DNA of 64,000 bases, taken from contig NZ_JAFMPK010000027.1 of the NCBI RefSeq assembly GCF_017349295.1, positions 62,001 through 126,000 on the forward strand, given 5' to 3'. Below are positions 24,424 to 33,096 of this stretch, one piece after another (the stretch's first letter is position 1; the number at the start of each line of letters is the position of its first letter). The stretch is from Myceligenerans salitolerans. GTDB taxonomy: Bacteria; Actinomycetota; Actinomycetes; Actinomycetales; Cellulomonadaceae. A program made the translations under genes and the position numbers. The notes below the pieces were generated by a model that was given only the letters and a program-made list of their open reading frames with translations, was not told the origin of the DNA and did no database searches.

Positions 24424-25427
24424 GCGCTGGTCTCCAGGCTCTCGCGGGTGACCGGCGACGCCGGCGCCTCACCGCGCACGTACAGCTCCAGCTCGTCCAG
24501 CGCCGCGGCGGTCATCCGGCGTGTCTCCGTTCCCAGCGATCCCGCGATGTGGGGCGTGATCATGACGTTCGGCAGGTCGTACAGCACCGAGTCGGCGGGT
24601 AGCGGCTCGGGGTCGGTCACGTCGAGGATCGCGAAGAGCCGTCCCGTCCGGCACTCGGCCTCGAGCGCCGATGTGTCCACGACCATGCCCCGGGCGGTGT
24701 TGATCAGGGTGGCATGGTCGGGCATGAGGGCGAGTTCGCGTGCGCCGATCAGGTGGCGGGTGCTCGGCAGGGCCGGCGCGTGCAGGGAGGTGATGTCGCT
24801 CGTGGTCAGGACCTCGTCGAGCCCGGCGAGCCGAGCGCCCGCGGCCTTGACCTCGTCCCGGTCGGCGTACGGGTCGGAGACGAGCACCTCGCGCACGTCG
24901 AGCGCGGCCAGGCGCTCCACGACGCGGCGCCCGGTGCGGGAGAACCCGACGATCCCGATGGTCCTGCCCCGGTTGGACAGGTCCCCGATGCCGTCGACCG
25001 ACCAGTCGTCCCGGGCCGTGCGGGCACGGGCGGCCAGGAACGGCGCGCGCTTGCCCGCCATGACGATGGCGGCGAAGGTGAACTCGGCGACGGGGACGGC
25101 GTTGGCGTCCACCGCGTTGGTCACCAGCAGGTCCCGCTCCCAGACGCCGTCGGACACGACGGGCTTCACGGTGCCCGCGCAGTGGATCACGGCCCGCAGG
25201 CGGGGGGCGGCGGCCAGGACGTCGGCGGTCAGGCGCGGAGCGCCCCAGGAGGTGAGCAGCACCTCGACGCCGGCCAGCCGCTCGCGTGCCCCCGGCTCGT
25301 CCAGGCTCGCCACCTGCACCGGTTCGCCGAGCGCGGCCAACTCTGCCAGCCGGGCCCGCTCGGCGGCACCGAACTGGGCGCGGTACGTGGCATGAGACAT
25401 GGCCAGCAGCACCTCGGGTCGGTTCAC
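24420..25427 (-). CDS. D-2-hydroxyacid dehydrogenase family protein
   Basis: NAD(P)-dependent oxidoreductase, 335 residues, first gene of the operon. The Rossmann motif reads GIVGFSRTGRRVVERLAALD, with an Asp after the second strand (VSDPYAD). The family Arg is in NTARGMVVD, the Glu in LDVTDPEPLP, and the catalytic His in ITPHIAGS. The substrate is unknown. I prefer the GTG at 25427 because GGAGGG lies 7 nt before it; an ATG at 25442 has no site and would place that GGAGGG inside the gene. It could oxidise a sugar or reduce a keto-acid derived from the imported compound. Confidence 0.85.
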   Translation of the reverse strand: MNRPEVLLAMSHATYRAQFGAAERARLAELAALGEPVQVASLDEPGARERLAGVEVLLTSWGAPRLTADVLAAAPRLRAVIHCAGTVKPVVSDGVWERDLLVTNAVDANAVPVAEFTFAAIVMAGKRAPFLAARARTARDDWSVDGIGDLSNRGRTIGIVGFSRTGRRVVERLAALDVREVLVSDPYADRDEVKAAGARLAGLDEVLTTSDITSLHAPALPSTRHLIGARELALMPDHATLINTARGMVVDTSALEAECRTGRLFAILDVTDPEPLPADSVLYDLPNVMITPHIAGSLGTETRRMTAAALDELELYVRGEAPASPVTRESLETSA

Positions 25428-25637
25428 CTGCACGCCCTCCATAAGCTATCTCCGTTGATCGCCGATCGGTCAGCTTCGATCACTGACGATCGATGCCGGA
25501 CAGTCAACCTCAGACAAGTCCGGATGCGCAAGTGCAGAACGACACAGTAGGATGACAGAAGTGATCAGTTCCGATCATCGCTCCGGTCCCGACGACGTGC
25601 GGCCGGGCGGTTCGACCACGACGAAGGAGGTCAGGCG
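25428..25637. promoter_or_regulatory. Divergent operator/promoter region of the DUF2264 operon
   Basis: Two closely matching sites, GATCACTGACGATC (25478-25491) and GATCAGTTCCGATC (25563-25576), share GATCA-N5-GATC and are 85 bases (about eight helical turns) apart. Further GATC boxes lie at 25457 and 25464. TAGGAT (25548-25553) is a -10 for the plus-strand regulator, placing the second site across its transcription start, so autoregulation is likely. The first site lies ahead of the minus-strand operon. The DeoR/LacI hybrid protein is the obvious binder, but this is inference. Confidence 0.55.
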
Positions 25638-26777
25638 ATGACCACCGAGCCTGCGGCACTTCTGCCGGCAGAACGACGCGCGCGTCTCGTGCAGCGCCTG
25701 CACGACGACGGATGGGCGCGCGTCGCCGACCTGGCCGCGGCGCTCGGCGTCACGCCGGTGACGGTACGCCGCGACATCGCCCAGCTCGCCGAGGAAGGGG
25801 TGCTCGAACGGGTGCACGGCGGGGCGCGGCTCGTGGCCGGGCCCGGGCGCCCGGAGGCCCAGGACGGCGCCGGTGCCGCCGCGCGCACGGCCGCCCCCGA
25901 CCGCTCGCTCGCCCGCAAGCCGCCCGGGCAGGCGGAGTCCCGGACCCTCACCGTGGGCATGGTCGTGCCGAGTCTCGACTACTACTATCCCGAGGTGATC
26001 CGCGGAGCGCGCGTCGCCGCCGCGAACGCCGACGTCCGGATCATCCTGCGCAACGGCTCGTACGACGCCGCGGAGGTGCGCCGCCAGGTCGCCGCGCTGG
26101 CGGCGTCCACCGACGGACTGCTCGTCAGCCCTCCCGTGGACGCCCCGGAGGTGGCCGAGTGGCTCACCACGCTCGGGGTGCCGGTCGTTCTGGTCGAGCG
26201 CCACGGCCAGGCCGGACCGTTCCACGAGCCGCTGGAGTCGGCGGTGACGGACCACGCCCTGGGCGCTGCCATGGGCGTACGACACCTCGCGGCGGAGGGC
26301 CACACCCGGATCGGCCTGGTGACGTCCCGGACCAGTCCGACCAGCCGCGGCGTGCGCGCGGGGTGGCGTGCGGCCGTCGGCGAGCTCGGGCTGGGCGACG
26401 GGTGCCTCGACCTGGACACGGTCTCCCACCGGGATCCCGGCTGGCACGACGACGCGGGACGTGTCCTGGACGCCTGCGCGGAGTCGGGGACGACGGCGCT
26501 GCTGGTGCACTCCGACCCGGAGGCGATCAGCCTGGTGGAACGGGCTCACGACCGCGATCTTCGCGTTCCCGCGGACCTTGCCGTCGTCGCGTACGACGAC
26601 GAGGTGGCCGGCCTCGCCGATCCGCCGATCACCGGCATCCGGCCGCCGAAAGCGGCGCTCGGCGCGGCGGCTCTCGATCTCCTGGTGCGCCGCATCGCCG
26701 ACCCCGGGCGTCCGGTCCACCGGGTCCAGCTCGGGCCGCAGCTGATCGTCCGGGCGTCGAGCAGCGGCGCGGGGTAG
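25638..26777 (+). CDS. DeoR-type HTH / LacI-type sensor hybrid regulator
   Basis: A 379-residue transcription regulator built from two usually separate modules. Residues 10-70 are a DeoR-type winged helix (RRARLVQRLHDDGWARVADL, VTPVTVRRDIAQLAEEGVLERVHGGARL). After a Pro/Ala linker, residues about 100-370 form a LacI/periplasmic-binding-like sugar sensor (VGMVVPSLDYYYPEVIRGA; GHTRIGLVTS; VVAYDDEVAGLADPPITGI). It is divergent from the DUF2264 importer operon and most likely represses it until the imported compound or a metabolite binds. The start at 25638 follows GAAGGAGG. Confidence 0.9.
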   Translation: MTTEPAALLPAERRARLVQRLHDDGWARVADLAAALGVTPVTVRRDIAQLAEEGVLERVHGGARLVAGPGRPEAQDGAGAAARTAAPDRSLARKPPGQAESRTLTVGMVVPSLDYYYPEVIRGARVAAANADVRIILRNGSYDAAEVRRQVAALAASTDGLLVSPPVDAPEVAEWLTTLGVPVVLVERHGQAGPFHEPLESAVTDHALGAAMGVRHLAAEGHTRIGLVTSRTSPTSRGVRAGWRAAVGELGLGDGCLDLDTVSHRDPGWHDDAGRVLDACAESGTTALLVHSDPEAISLVERAHDRDLRVPADLAVVAYDDEVAGLADPPITGIRPPKAALGAAALDLLVRRIADPGRPVHRVQLGPQLIVRASSSGAG

Positions 26778-26783
26778 GGGCCA

Positions 26784-26812
26784 CCGCCGGGTGCGGTGGC
26801 CGCACCCGGCGG
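26784..26812. terminator. Hairpin between hybrid regulator and GH43 gene
   Basis: CCGCCGGGTGCG and CGCACCCGGCGG make a perfect 12-bp stem with a GTGGC loop, 6 bases after the regulator stop and 10 before the stop of the convergent GH43 gene. Confidence 0.7.
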
Positions 26813-26822
26813 CAGAGCCTTT

Positions 26823-28235
26823 CTAGCCGCGTTCCCACTGCTGGTTGTGCTGGCCGTTGCACGCGTAGGTGATGATCTGCGCGCCGGAGCCGGTACCCGC
26901 GCCACTGACGTCCAGGCACTCGCCCGTGTTCCTGGCCCGGATGGTCAGGTAGCCGCCCGAGGACTGGCTCGACCACTGCTGGTCGGTGCCGCCGTCGCAG
27001 GTCTGCTGGGTGATCGTGGTGGCGTTCTCCTGGAGGCACAGGTTCGAGTGCCGCGCCACGATCGTGACGTGGCCGCTGCCCGCGTCGCGGAACCAGAACC
27101 GCTGGTTGCCCTGCCCGTTGCAGGTGTAGGTCTTCAGCTGCTCACCCGCCGTCACGTTGTTGTTCGTGACGTCGGCGCAGGTGCTCGCGTGGCGCGGTTC
27201 GAGCGTGAGGAACGGCCCACCCTGACCGGTGACCGTGCCCGCCTCGGTGTCGACGACCAGCTCGGGGAAGTAGTCGATCTCCATGGTGGTGCTGTTCGGG
27301 AACTCGATCGGCGCCCACACGTACCGGGAGTCGTTGACGATGCCGCCGAACGAGTTGCCCCACCGGTCGCCCAGGTACAGGTAGTCGGTGCCCTGACTGC
27401 CCTGGACCGGCAGCACGAAGGCCGTCTGCGAGCCGTACATGGTCGAGTCGCCGACGTCACGCATGGCGGTCCAGGGGCCGGTCACACTCGGCGCGGTGGC
27501 GTACTGCTGCTGGTTCGGCGACCACCCGGTCGCGCCCGAGGTGAGCATGAAGTAGGTGCCGCCCCGCTTGAACAGGGCGGGGGCCTCGCGGTGACCGCCG
27601 TGCCACGGGTCGGCGACGAGCGCGTCGATGGCCGTGTAGTCGTCGGTGAGACGGTAGATGTGCAGGTCGTAGTTCTCCCGGGCTGCGGAGTACATGTACC
27701 CGGTGCCGTCGTCGTCCACGAACACGCCGATGTCGCGCGACATGTGGCCGAGCGGGCGGAAACTGCCCAGGTAGTCGTAGCTTCCGCAGGGCTGGTTCGT
27801 CGTGGAGACGGCGACGGCGGCCCTCGCCTCGCCGTAGTCGACGCCGTTCTCCTTGTGCGCCCAGATCACGTAGCGGTCCGTGGACTCGTTGTACATGATC
27901 TTGGGGCGCTCGATGTTGGCCTGCTGCAGCTCCGGATCGCTGGCCTGGGTCAGGACGTTGTCGACGAACTCCCAGTGCGCCAGGTCGCTCGACCGGTAAC
28001 AGCTGACGTACCGAAATCCGTTGTTGTCCGGCTGCCGGTTCTCGCCGATCCAGTAGTAGTAGCTCCCCGACTTCACGACGCCGCCGCCGTGGGCGTGGAC
28101 GGGGCTGCCGTCCGTCGTCGTGAACTGGGTCGCGTTGGGCACGGTGACCTCGTCGGCGCCGGCCGGCAGGCCGAACGCCAGGGTCGAGGCGACCGCGCAG
28201 CACAGGGCCGCGAGGACCCCGTAGATGCGTCGCAT
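26823..28235 (-). CDS. Secreted GH43 exo-beta-1,3-galactanase-like enzyme with ricin-type CBM13
   Basis: A secreted 470-residue glycoside hydrolase. A signal peptide (RRIYGVLAALCCAVASTLAFG) precedes a GH43 five-blade propeller (about 30-320) and a C-terminal ricin-B lectin (CBM13, 325-470) with repeated Q-x-W-like motifs ending HNQQWERG. The start PVHAHGGGVVKSGSYYYWIG and the spacing of Glu109 (IERPK), Glu217 (REAPA) and Gln270 (YGSQTAF) fit GH43 subfamily 24 as I recall it from the fungal exo-beta-1,3-galactanase (Glu102, Glu208, Gln263). The subfamily removes galactose from the beta-1,3-galactan backbone of arabinogalactan proteins. A canonical promoter with a LacI-like operator lies upstream. 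Subfamily assignment needs a database comparison. Confidence 0.8.
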   Translation of the reverse strand: MRRIYGVLAALCCAVASTLAFGLPAGADEVTVPNATQFTTTDGSPVHAHGGGVVKSGSYYYWIGENRQPDNNGFRYVSCYRSSDLAHWEFVDNVLTQASDPELQQANIERPKIMYNESTDRYVIWAHKENGVDYGEARAAVAVSTTNQPCGSYDYLGSFRPLGHMSRDIGVFVDDDGTGYMYSAARENYDLHIYRLTDDYTAIDALVADPWHGGHREAPALFKRGGTYFMLTSGATGWSPNQQQYATAPSVTGPWTAMRDVGDSTMYGSQTAFVLPVQGSQGTDYLYLGDRWGNSFGGIVNDSRYVWAPIEFPNSTTMEIDYFPELVVDTEAGTVTGQGGPFLTLEPRHASTCADVTNNNVTAGEQLKTYTCNGQGNQRFWFRDAGSGHVTIVARHSNLCLQENATTITQQTCDGGTDQQWSSQSSGGYLTIRARNTGECLDVSGAGTGSGAQIITYACNGQHNQQWERG

Positions 28236-28302
28236 GACGAACCACACTCCTTCATCGCAGTGCACTTCGGCCACCGGCCGCTGCGGCTCGGTGCCGCTCC
28301 CG

Positions 28303-28331
28303 AGGCTATGGCAACGTTAACATCGGGTCAA
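28303..28331 (-). promoter_or_regulatory. GH43 promoter with LacI-type operator in the spacer
   Basis: On the minus strand, TTGACC (complement of 28326-28331) and TAGCCT (complement of 28303-28308) are separated by exactly 17 bp. The spacer holds TGTTAACGTTGCCA (28309-28322), nearly the same as TGTTAACGCAAACA at 34064-34077 in front of the sugar transporter and lacI. A repressor bound here would block RNA polymerase directly. Confidence 0.65.
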
Positions 28332-28358
28332 CACTCCATTGACGACAAAAAGCCTCTC

Positions 28359-28832
28359 TCAGGCGCCGCGCACGGGGTCCAGCACGACCACCGGCGTCTC
28401 GACGGGACGTCCCGCCGCGAACCCCTCGATGTCTCCCCAGCCCTCGGTGGCGCCGAGCCTGCGCCAGAGCTCCTCGCGCTCGGCGCCGACGGCCTCACGG
28501 GCACGCACCCGGACGATGCCCTCGACGGTCTGCGCGGTCGCCTCGGGGTTCGCCCGCAGGTTGAGCCACCACAGCGGTGGCGTCTCGCCCCACCCGTTCA
28601 TCGCGAGGGTCACGAGGCGGTCACCGTCCTGCACGTAGGCCAGGATCACCGCGCGCTCGGCCCCGGTCCGGCGTCCGGTGACCACCAGACGCAGCATGCC
28701 GCCCTTGCCCGGGGCCGCCTCCCGCAGGAACCTCGTGCCGCCGAGCCGGTACAGGAACCGGTGGACGCGCCAGGCGGTCCTGATGAACCACCGCGGCGGG
28801 AGCCACGGGGCCTTGCCTTCGGTATTCGTCAT
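28359..28832 (-). CDS. Deazaflavin (F420)-dependent nitroreductase-family protein
   Basis: A 157-residue cytosolic protein of the DDN/FDOR-A split-barrel family, which uses F420 (or in some members flavin) to reduce diverse compounds. The typical features are the N-terminal HRFLYRLGGTRF, GGMLRLVVTGRRTGAERAVIL and NGWGETPPLWWLNLRANPEA. The substrate is unknown. It lies between the GH35 and GH43 genes on the same strand, 126 bases after the GH35 stop, with its own weak ribosome site (GAGG). Whether it is co-transcribed with the sugar genes is unclear; metabolically it looks unrelated. Confidence 0.85.
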   Translation of the reverse strand: MTNTEGKAPWLPPRWFIRTAWRVHRFLYRLGGTRFLREAAPGKGGMLRLVVTGRRTGAERAVILAYVQDGDRLVTLAMNGWGETPPLWWLNLRANPEATAQTVEGIVRVRAREAVGAEREELWRRLGATEGWGDIEGFAAGRPVETPVVVLDPVRGA

Positions 28833-28958
28833 CTCAACCTCGGGAACGCCTGCCCGCGAGCGATCGCGGTGCCCTGAACGGTGCCACGCCGGGCCTCACC
28901 CTATTGCCCTCCCGCGCACGAGGGAACACCCCTGCCCGCGAGTCCGGGTCGGCCGCGC

Positions 28959-30779
28959 TCACTCCTCCTCGGGTCCGAGCTCCGGCTCGGCCACGAAGCT
29001 CACCTTCGCCGAGGCCGCCCCGTGCAGTTCCAGGACCACGAGCTCGTTCTGCTCGCGCACCACGGGACCGGGCACGTACATCGTCCCGGTGGGGCCGTGG
29101 CTCCAGTAGCGGCCCAGGGGCCAGCCGTTCACCCACGCCAGACCCTTGGTCCAGCCGTCGAGCCGCAGGAAGTGGTCCGCACCGGGCTCGCTCCCGAACT
29201 CCGCACGGCAGAGCACGGGACCGGCCACCGGGGTGTCCGTTCCACCGTCGTCACGGCCCGGCGACAGCCGCGCGTTCCCGGTGAAGACGTCCCGGACGGC
29301 CGAGGCGAGCAGCCCGTCCGGCCCGTCCAGCTCCAGCGGCGTCACCGACCAGTCCGTCACCTCCCTCACGGCCGTCCGAGCCGGGCCGATCAGCCCCTTC
29401 GCCTCGCCGATGCGCGGCCCGTAGTTGACCCGGCCCTGGTCCTCGACCAACAGCGTCAGCTCGCCGTCCAGTGCGGGCAGCGGCAGCGTCCGCTCCCCCA
29501 GGGTCCGGCTCAGCGTGCCGACGGGTGTCCCGTCGACGAACGCGATCGCCCGGTCACGGATCTCGGCGAAGGTGATCGCGCCGTCGTCGGCCCGGACGCG
29601 GGTCGTGTAGACGCTCAGCCCCGACCAGTGCCCGACGTCGTCGTGCGTCGGCAGGCCCTCGTGCGACCCGGTACGCCCGAGAGCCCCGGCCACGTCGGCG
29701 AGCGGCACCGTGTCCCCCAGCGCGACCGTGAGGGTGGGAGCCGGGCGCGCCGCCGCGGGGGTCTCGTCGGGCACCTCCCGGTATCGCGCGACCACGTCGC
29801 GCATGGCGAAGTACTTCGGCGTAGGAGCGCCGTGCTCCGACAGCGGGGCGTCGTAGTCGTAGGACGTCGCGATGGGCAGGTAGGTGCCCTTGTCGTTGGC
29901 GCCGTTGGTCAGCCCGAAGTTCGTCCCGCCGTGGAACATGTACAGGTTCACGGACGCGCCGGCCGCGAGCAGGTCGCCGAGGTCCCGGGCGTTCGCGTCC
30001 GGTGCGGCCACGTGGTGGTGCCGGCCCCAGGAGTCGAACCAGCCGTTCCAGAACTCCATGCACATCAGTGGCCCCGCCGGCTGGTGGCGGCGCAGCACCT
30101 CCAGGCGCTCCGCGGCCCGCGACCCGAAGGACGCCATCCGGTGCAACTCGGGCAGGCCGCCGCGGGACTGGTGGTGGTCGTTCGCCTGGTCGACCGTGAA
30201 CAGGGGCACGTCCAGGTGCTCCCGCAGCATCTCCACGAGAGCCCGCAGGTACACCTCACGACGCTCGGGCGGATCGTCCCCGTAGGCCCCGTACTCGTTC
30301 TCCACCTGCACCGCCAGTACCGGCCCGCCCGCGGTGACCTGTCGTTTCGCGACGATCGGCAGCAGCGCGCCGAAGTACTCGCCGATCGCGGCGAGGAAGC
30401 CCGGGTCCGCACACCGCACGGCGGCCGCGCCGCGGCCGCCGTCGGCGGCGAACAGCCATGCCGGCAGCCCGCCGCCGTCCCACTCCGCGCAGATGTACGG
30501 CCCGGGCCGCACGATCGCGTGCAGGCCCTCGGCCGCGACCAGGTCGAGAAAGCGTCCCAGGTCGTACCGCCCGGTGGTGCGGAACTCCCCCCGTGACGGC
30601 GCGTGGAAGTTCCACGGCACGTACGTCTCGATCGCGTTCAGTCCCATGAGCCGCGCCTTGCGGATCCGGTCGCCCCACAGGTCGGGATGCACCCGGAAGT
30701 AGTGCAGCGCGCCGCTGACGAGCTGCACGGGCTCACCGTCGAGCAGGAAGTCCCGCTCACCGATCTCGAACGTCGTCAT
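28959..30779 (-). CDS. GH35 beta-galactosidase
   Basis: A 606-residue glycoside hydrolase family 35 enzyme, probably cytosolic because no signal peptide is present. It hydrolyses terminal beta-galactosides of imported oligosaccharides. The N-terminal SGALHYFRVHPDLWGDRI and NAIETYVPWNFH are hallmarks; the acid/base Glu162 lies in VENEYGAYG, and the nucleophile Glu242 in MCMEFWNGWFDSWG. Beta-sandwich domains follow. It is the last gene of the transporter operon, 33 bases after the binding-protein gene, behind GGAAGGAAG. Together with the GH43 galactanase and galK it forms a plausible galactan-degrading path. Confidence 0.95.
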   Translation of the reverse strand: MTTFEIGERDFLLDGEPVQLVSGALHYFRVHPDLWGDRIRKARLMGLNAIETYVPWNFHAPSRGEFRTTGRYDLGRFLDLVAAEGLHAIVRPGPYICAEWDGGGLPAWLFAADGGRGAAAVRCADPGFLAAIGEYFGALLPIVAKRQVTAGGPVLAVQVENEYGAYGDDPPERREVYLRALVEMLREHLDVPLFTVDQANDHHQSRGGLPELHRMASFGSRAAERLEVLRRHQPAGPLMCMEFWNGWFDSWGRHHHVAAPDANARDLGDLLAAGASVNLYMFHGGTNFGLTNGANDKGTYLPIATSYDYDAPLSEHGAPTPKYFAMRDVVARYREVPDETPAAARPAPTLTVALGDTVPLADVAGALGRTGSHEGLPTHDDVGHWSGLSVYTTRVRADDGAITFAEIRDRAIAFVDGTPVGTLSRTLGERTLPLPALDGELTLLVEDQGRVNYGPRIGEAKGLIGPARTAVREVTDWSVTPLELDGPDGLLASAVRDVFTGNARLSPGRDDGGTDTPVAGPVLCRAEFGSEPGADHFLRLDGWTKGLAWVNGWPLGRYWSHGPTGTMYVPGPVVREQNELVVLELHGAASAKVSFVAEPELGPEEE

Positions 30780-30812
30780 GTCTTCCTTCCTCGGCCCGGC
30801 CGGCGGCTCCAC

Positions 30813-32156
30813 TCAGTCGGCGACCGTGAAGCCCTGGTCGGTGCCGTACTTCTCGTTCTCGGCCTGCCACGCCGCCAGGCCGTCCGCCAGGCTCGTCTCA
30901 CCGAGCCACGCCTGGCCCGCCGTGTCGGCGAAGATGTCGTTGGCGTAGGACTGCCACGGCAGGTACTGCCAGCCCTCGACGACGCCGTCCGCGCCGCCCG
31001 CGAGCACCTCGTTGATCGCCTGGCCGCCGAAGTACTCGGACTCGTACCCGAGGAACTCCTCGGACTCGAGCTGCTTCACGGTGGCGGGGAACCCACCGGT
31101 CTCCATGAACGCCTCGATCGACTCGTCGCTCGAGTTGAGCCACTTGAGGAAGCCGACACCGAGCAGCTTGTTCGGCGCGTCGGCGGGCACGACCTCGGCC
31201 GAGCCGCCGTTCTCGGCGTTCACCGGGGTGCCGTCGTAGGTCAGCATGGGGGCGACCCGCCAGTCGCCGGCGCCGTCGGGCACGCCGGACTCGAGGATGC
31301 CCGGCCCCCAGGCGCCGAACGTGATCGAGGCGATGGTGCCGTCGTTGAGGGCCGCGTACCACTCGTCGGTCCACCCGGGGATGTCGCAGAGGATGTCGGC
31401 GTCGATGACCTCCTGGTACATGTCGGCCCACCGCATCGTGCCCTCGTCGGCGAGGTCGATCGTGACCTCCTCACCCTCCGTGCGGAACGGCTGTCCGCCG
31501 GCCTGCCAGATGAGGCTCGTGGTGAGGCCCGGGTCGCCGGTGTCGTTGCCGATGCAGACATCGGGGTCGGCCGCCCTCAGCTCCTTGCCGGCCTCGAGGT
31601 ACTCGTCCCACGTGGTGGGGACGTCCACACCGTGCTCGGTGAACACCGCGTCGTTGTAGAAGAACGCCATGGGCCCGCTGTCCTGGGGCAGGCCCCAGAT
31701 CCCGTCGTTCTGGGAGACGGCGCCCCAGGTCGACGGCGTGTACAGGTCCTCGAGCTCACCGAACCCGTACGCGGTCAGGTCCGTGAGCTGACCGGGGAGC
31801 TGGTACTGGAGCAGCGACTGGTACTCGAGCTGCACGACGTCCGGCACCCCGTCACCGGCCGCCAGCGCGTTCTGCAGCTGCTGGTTGTTGTCGGCGGCGC
31901 CCGACGTGTCGACCAGGTTCACGGTCACGTTCGGGTAGGCGGTCTCGAAGGCCTCGATCTGCTTCTCGGCCTGCGGTGTCCACGTCCAGTAGGTCAGTTC
32001 GCCGCCCTCCTCGAGCGCGGCCTCGATCTCCTCGGCCGTGGCGCCCTCGCCGGCTTCGCCCGTGCCCTCGGAGGAACCCCCGCAGGCGGCGAGGGTGCCG
32101 GCCAGGGCCAGCCCGGCGCCGGCGGCCAGCACCCGGCGCATCGTGTGGTTCTTCAT
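30813..32156 (-). CDS. Sugar ABC transporter solute-binding lipoprotein
   Basis: A 447-residue family-1 binding protein. The signal peptide ends in the lipobox LAAC (AGTLAACGGSSEG) with an acidic/Gly tether. The mature protein has GGELTYWTWTPQAEKQIEAF, PDVVQLEYQSLLQYQ, GIWGLPQDSGPMAFFYN and the hinge-typical WYAALNDGTIASITFGAWG. It serves the two permeases encoded just upstream and is followed by the GH35 gene, so a galactose-containing oligosaccharide is the likely ligand. Start follows GGAGAAT. Unlike the operon at 18-25 kb, it comes after the permeases. Confidence 0.93.
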   Translation of the reverse strand: MKNHTMRRVLAAGAGLALAGTLAACGGSSEGTGEAGEGATAEEIEAALEEGGELTYWTWTPQAEKQIEAFETAYPNVTVNLVDTSGAADNNQQLQNALAAGDGVPDVVQLEYQSLLQYQLPGQLTDLTAYGFGELEDLYTPSTWGAVSQNDGIWGLPQDSGPMAFFYNDAVFTEHGVDVPTTWDEYLEAGKELRAADPDVCIGNDTGDPGLTTSLIWQAGGQPFRTEGEEVTIDLADEGTMRWADMYQEVIDADILCDIPGWTDEWYAALNDGTIASITFGAWGPGILESGVPDGAGDWRVAPMLTYDGTPVNAENGGSAEVVPADAPNKLLGVGFLKWLNSSDESIEAFMETGGFPATVKQLESEEFLGYESEYFGGQAINEVLAGGADGVVEGWQYLPWQSYANDIFADTAGQAWLGETSLADGLAAWQAENEKYGTDQGFTVAD

Positions 32157-32232
32157 GACATTCTCCGCATCGTTGTCGTGAGTGGTGTCAGTGGGTGGTG
32201 TCGGTCGATGGCGCGCCCGGCGGCCTCGCCCG

Positions 32233-33096
32233 TCACTGCTTGACCGATCCCGTGCTCAGCCCGGACTGCCAGTAGCGCTGCAGCACGAGGAACACGACGA
32301 CGATCGGCACGATCGTGAGGAAGGCTCCCGTGATCACCAGGTGGAACACGGGCGCGGCGCCGATACCGGACGCGTCCGCGAGCCATCGGTACAGGCCGAG
32401 GGTGAGGGGGTAGAGGTTGGGGTCGTTGAGCATGATCAGCGGCAGGAAGTAGTTGTTCCAGGTCGCGACGATCGCGAACAGCGCGACCGTGACGATCCCC
32501 GGGACCAGGAGGCGCAGGGAGATCGTGAAGAACGTCCGCAGCTCGCTCGCGCCGTCGACCCGGGCCGCCTCGAGGAGCTCCGTGGGGACGGCCTCCGCGG
32601 CGAACACCCACATGAGGTAGAGGCCGAACGGCGACACCAGGGAGGGCAGGATGATCGCCCACATGGTGTTCGTCAGCCCGAGCTGGCTGAACAACAGGAA
32701 CGTGGGGACCGCCAGCGCCGTGCCGGGGACGGCGATCGCCCCGAGGACGACGGCGAACACCGCGTTGCGGCCGCGGAACCGGTACTTGGCCAGACCGTAG
32801 CCTCCCGCTGTGGCGAGCAGCGTGGCACCGCCCGCGCCCACCACGACGTAGACCAGGGTGTTGAGGAACCAGCGGGAGAAGATCCCGCCGTCGTACGTGA
32901 ACACCTGGCCCAGGTTGTCGAACAGCGCGAAGCCCTCGCCGAACCACAGGCCGAACGACCCGAGCAGGTCCGGCTGGTCCTTGGTGATGCTGAACAGCAG
33001 CCAGGTCAGCGGCAGCACCGAGTAGACCAGCAGGAAGCCGAGCAGCACGGTGAGCGTGATCGACCGGCGGGGGCGGGAGTAGGAGTATCCGGCCAT
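32233..33096 (-). CDS. Carbohydrate ABC permease (MalG-like)
   Basis: Second permease of the galactoside importer, 287 residues, six membrane segments. The EAA loop is EAARVDGASELRTFFTISLRL, and the C-terminus ends in the family-typical STGSVKQ. It overlaps the upstream permease stop by one base. The gap to the binding-protein gene is 76 bases. No ATPase gene is present in the operon; a general MsiK-type ATPase is presumed. Confidence 0.92.
   Translation of the reverse strand: MAGYSYSRPRRSITLTVLLGFLLVYSVLPLTWLLFSITKDQPDLLGSFGLWFGEGFALFDNLGQVFTYDGGIFSRWFLNTLVYVVVGAGGATLLATAGGYGLAKYRFRGRNAVFAVVLGAIAVPGTALAVPTFLLFSQLGLTNTMWAIILPSLVSPFGLYLMWVFAAEAVPTELLEAARVDGASELRTFFTISLRLLVPGIVTVALFAIVATWNNYFLPLIMLNDPNLYPLTLGLYRWLADASGIGAAPVFHLVITGAFLTIVPIVVVFLVLQRYWQSGLSTGSVKQ

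Noticed and set aside
28849-28942. 12-bp direct repeat CCTGCCCGCGAG, 82 bases apart, between GH35 and the F420-family gene
   Set aside because: Short GC-rich words recur by chance at this composition; no symmetry or position relative to a promoter supports function.
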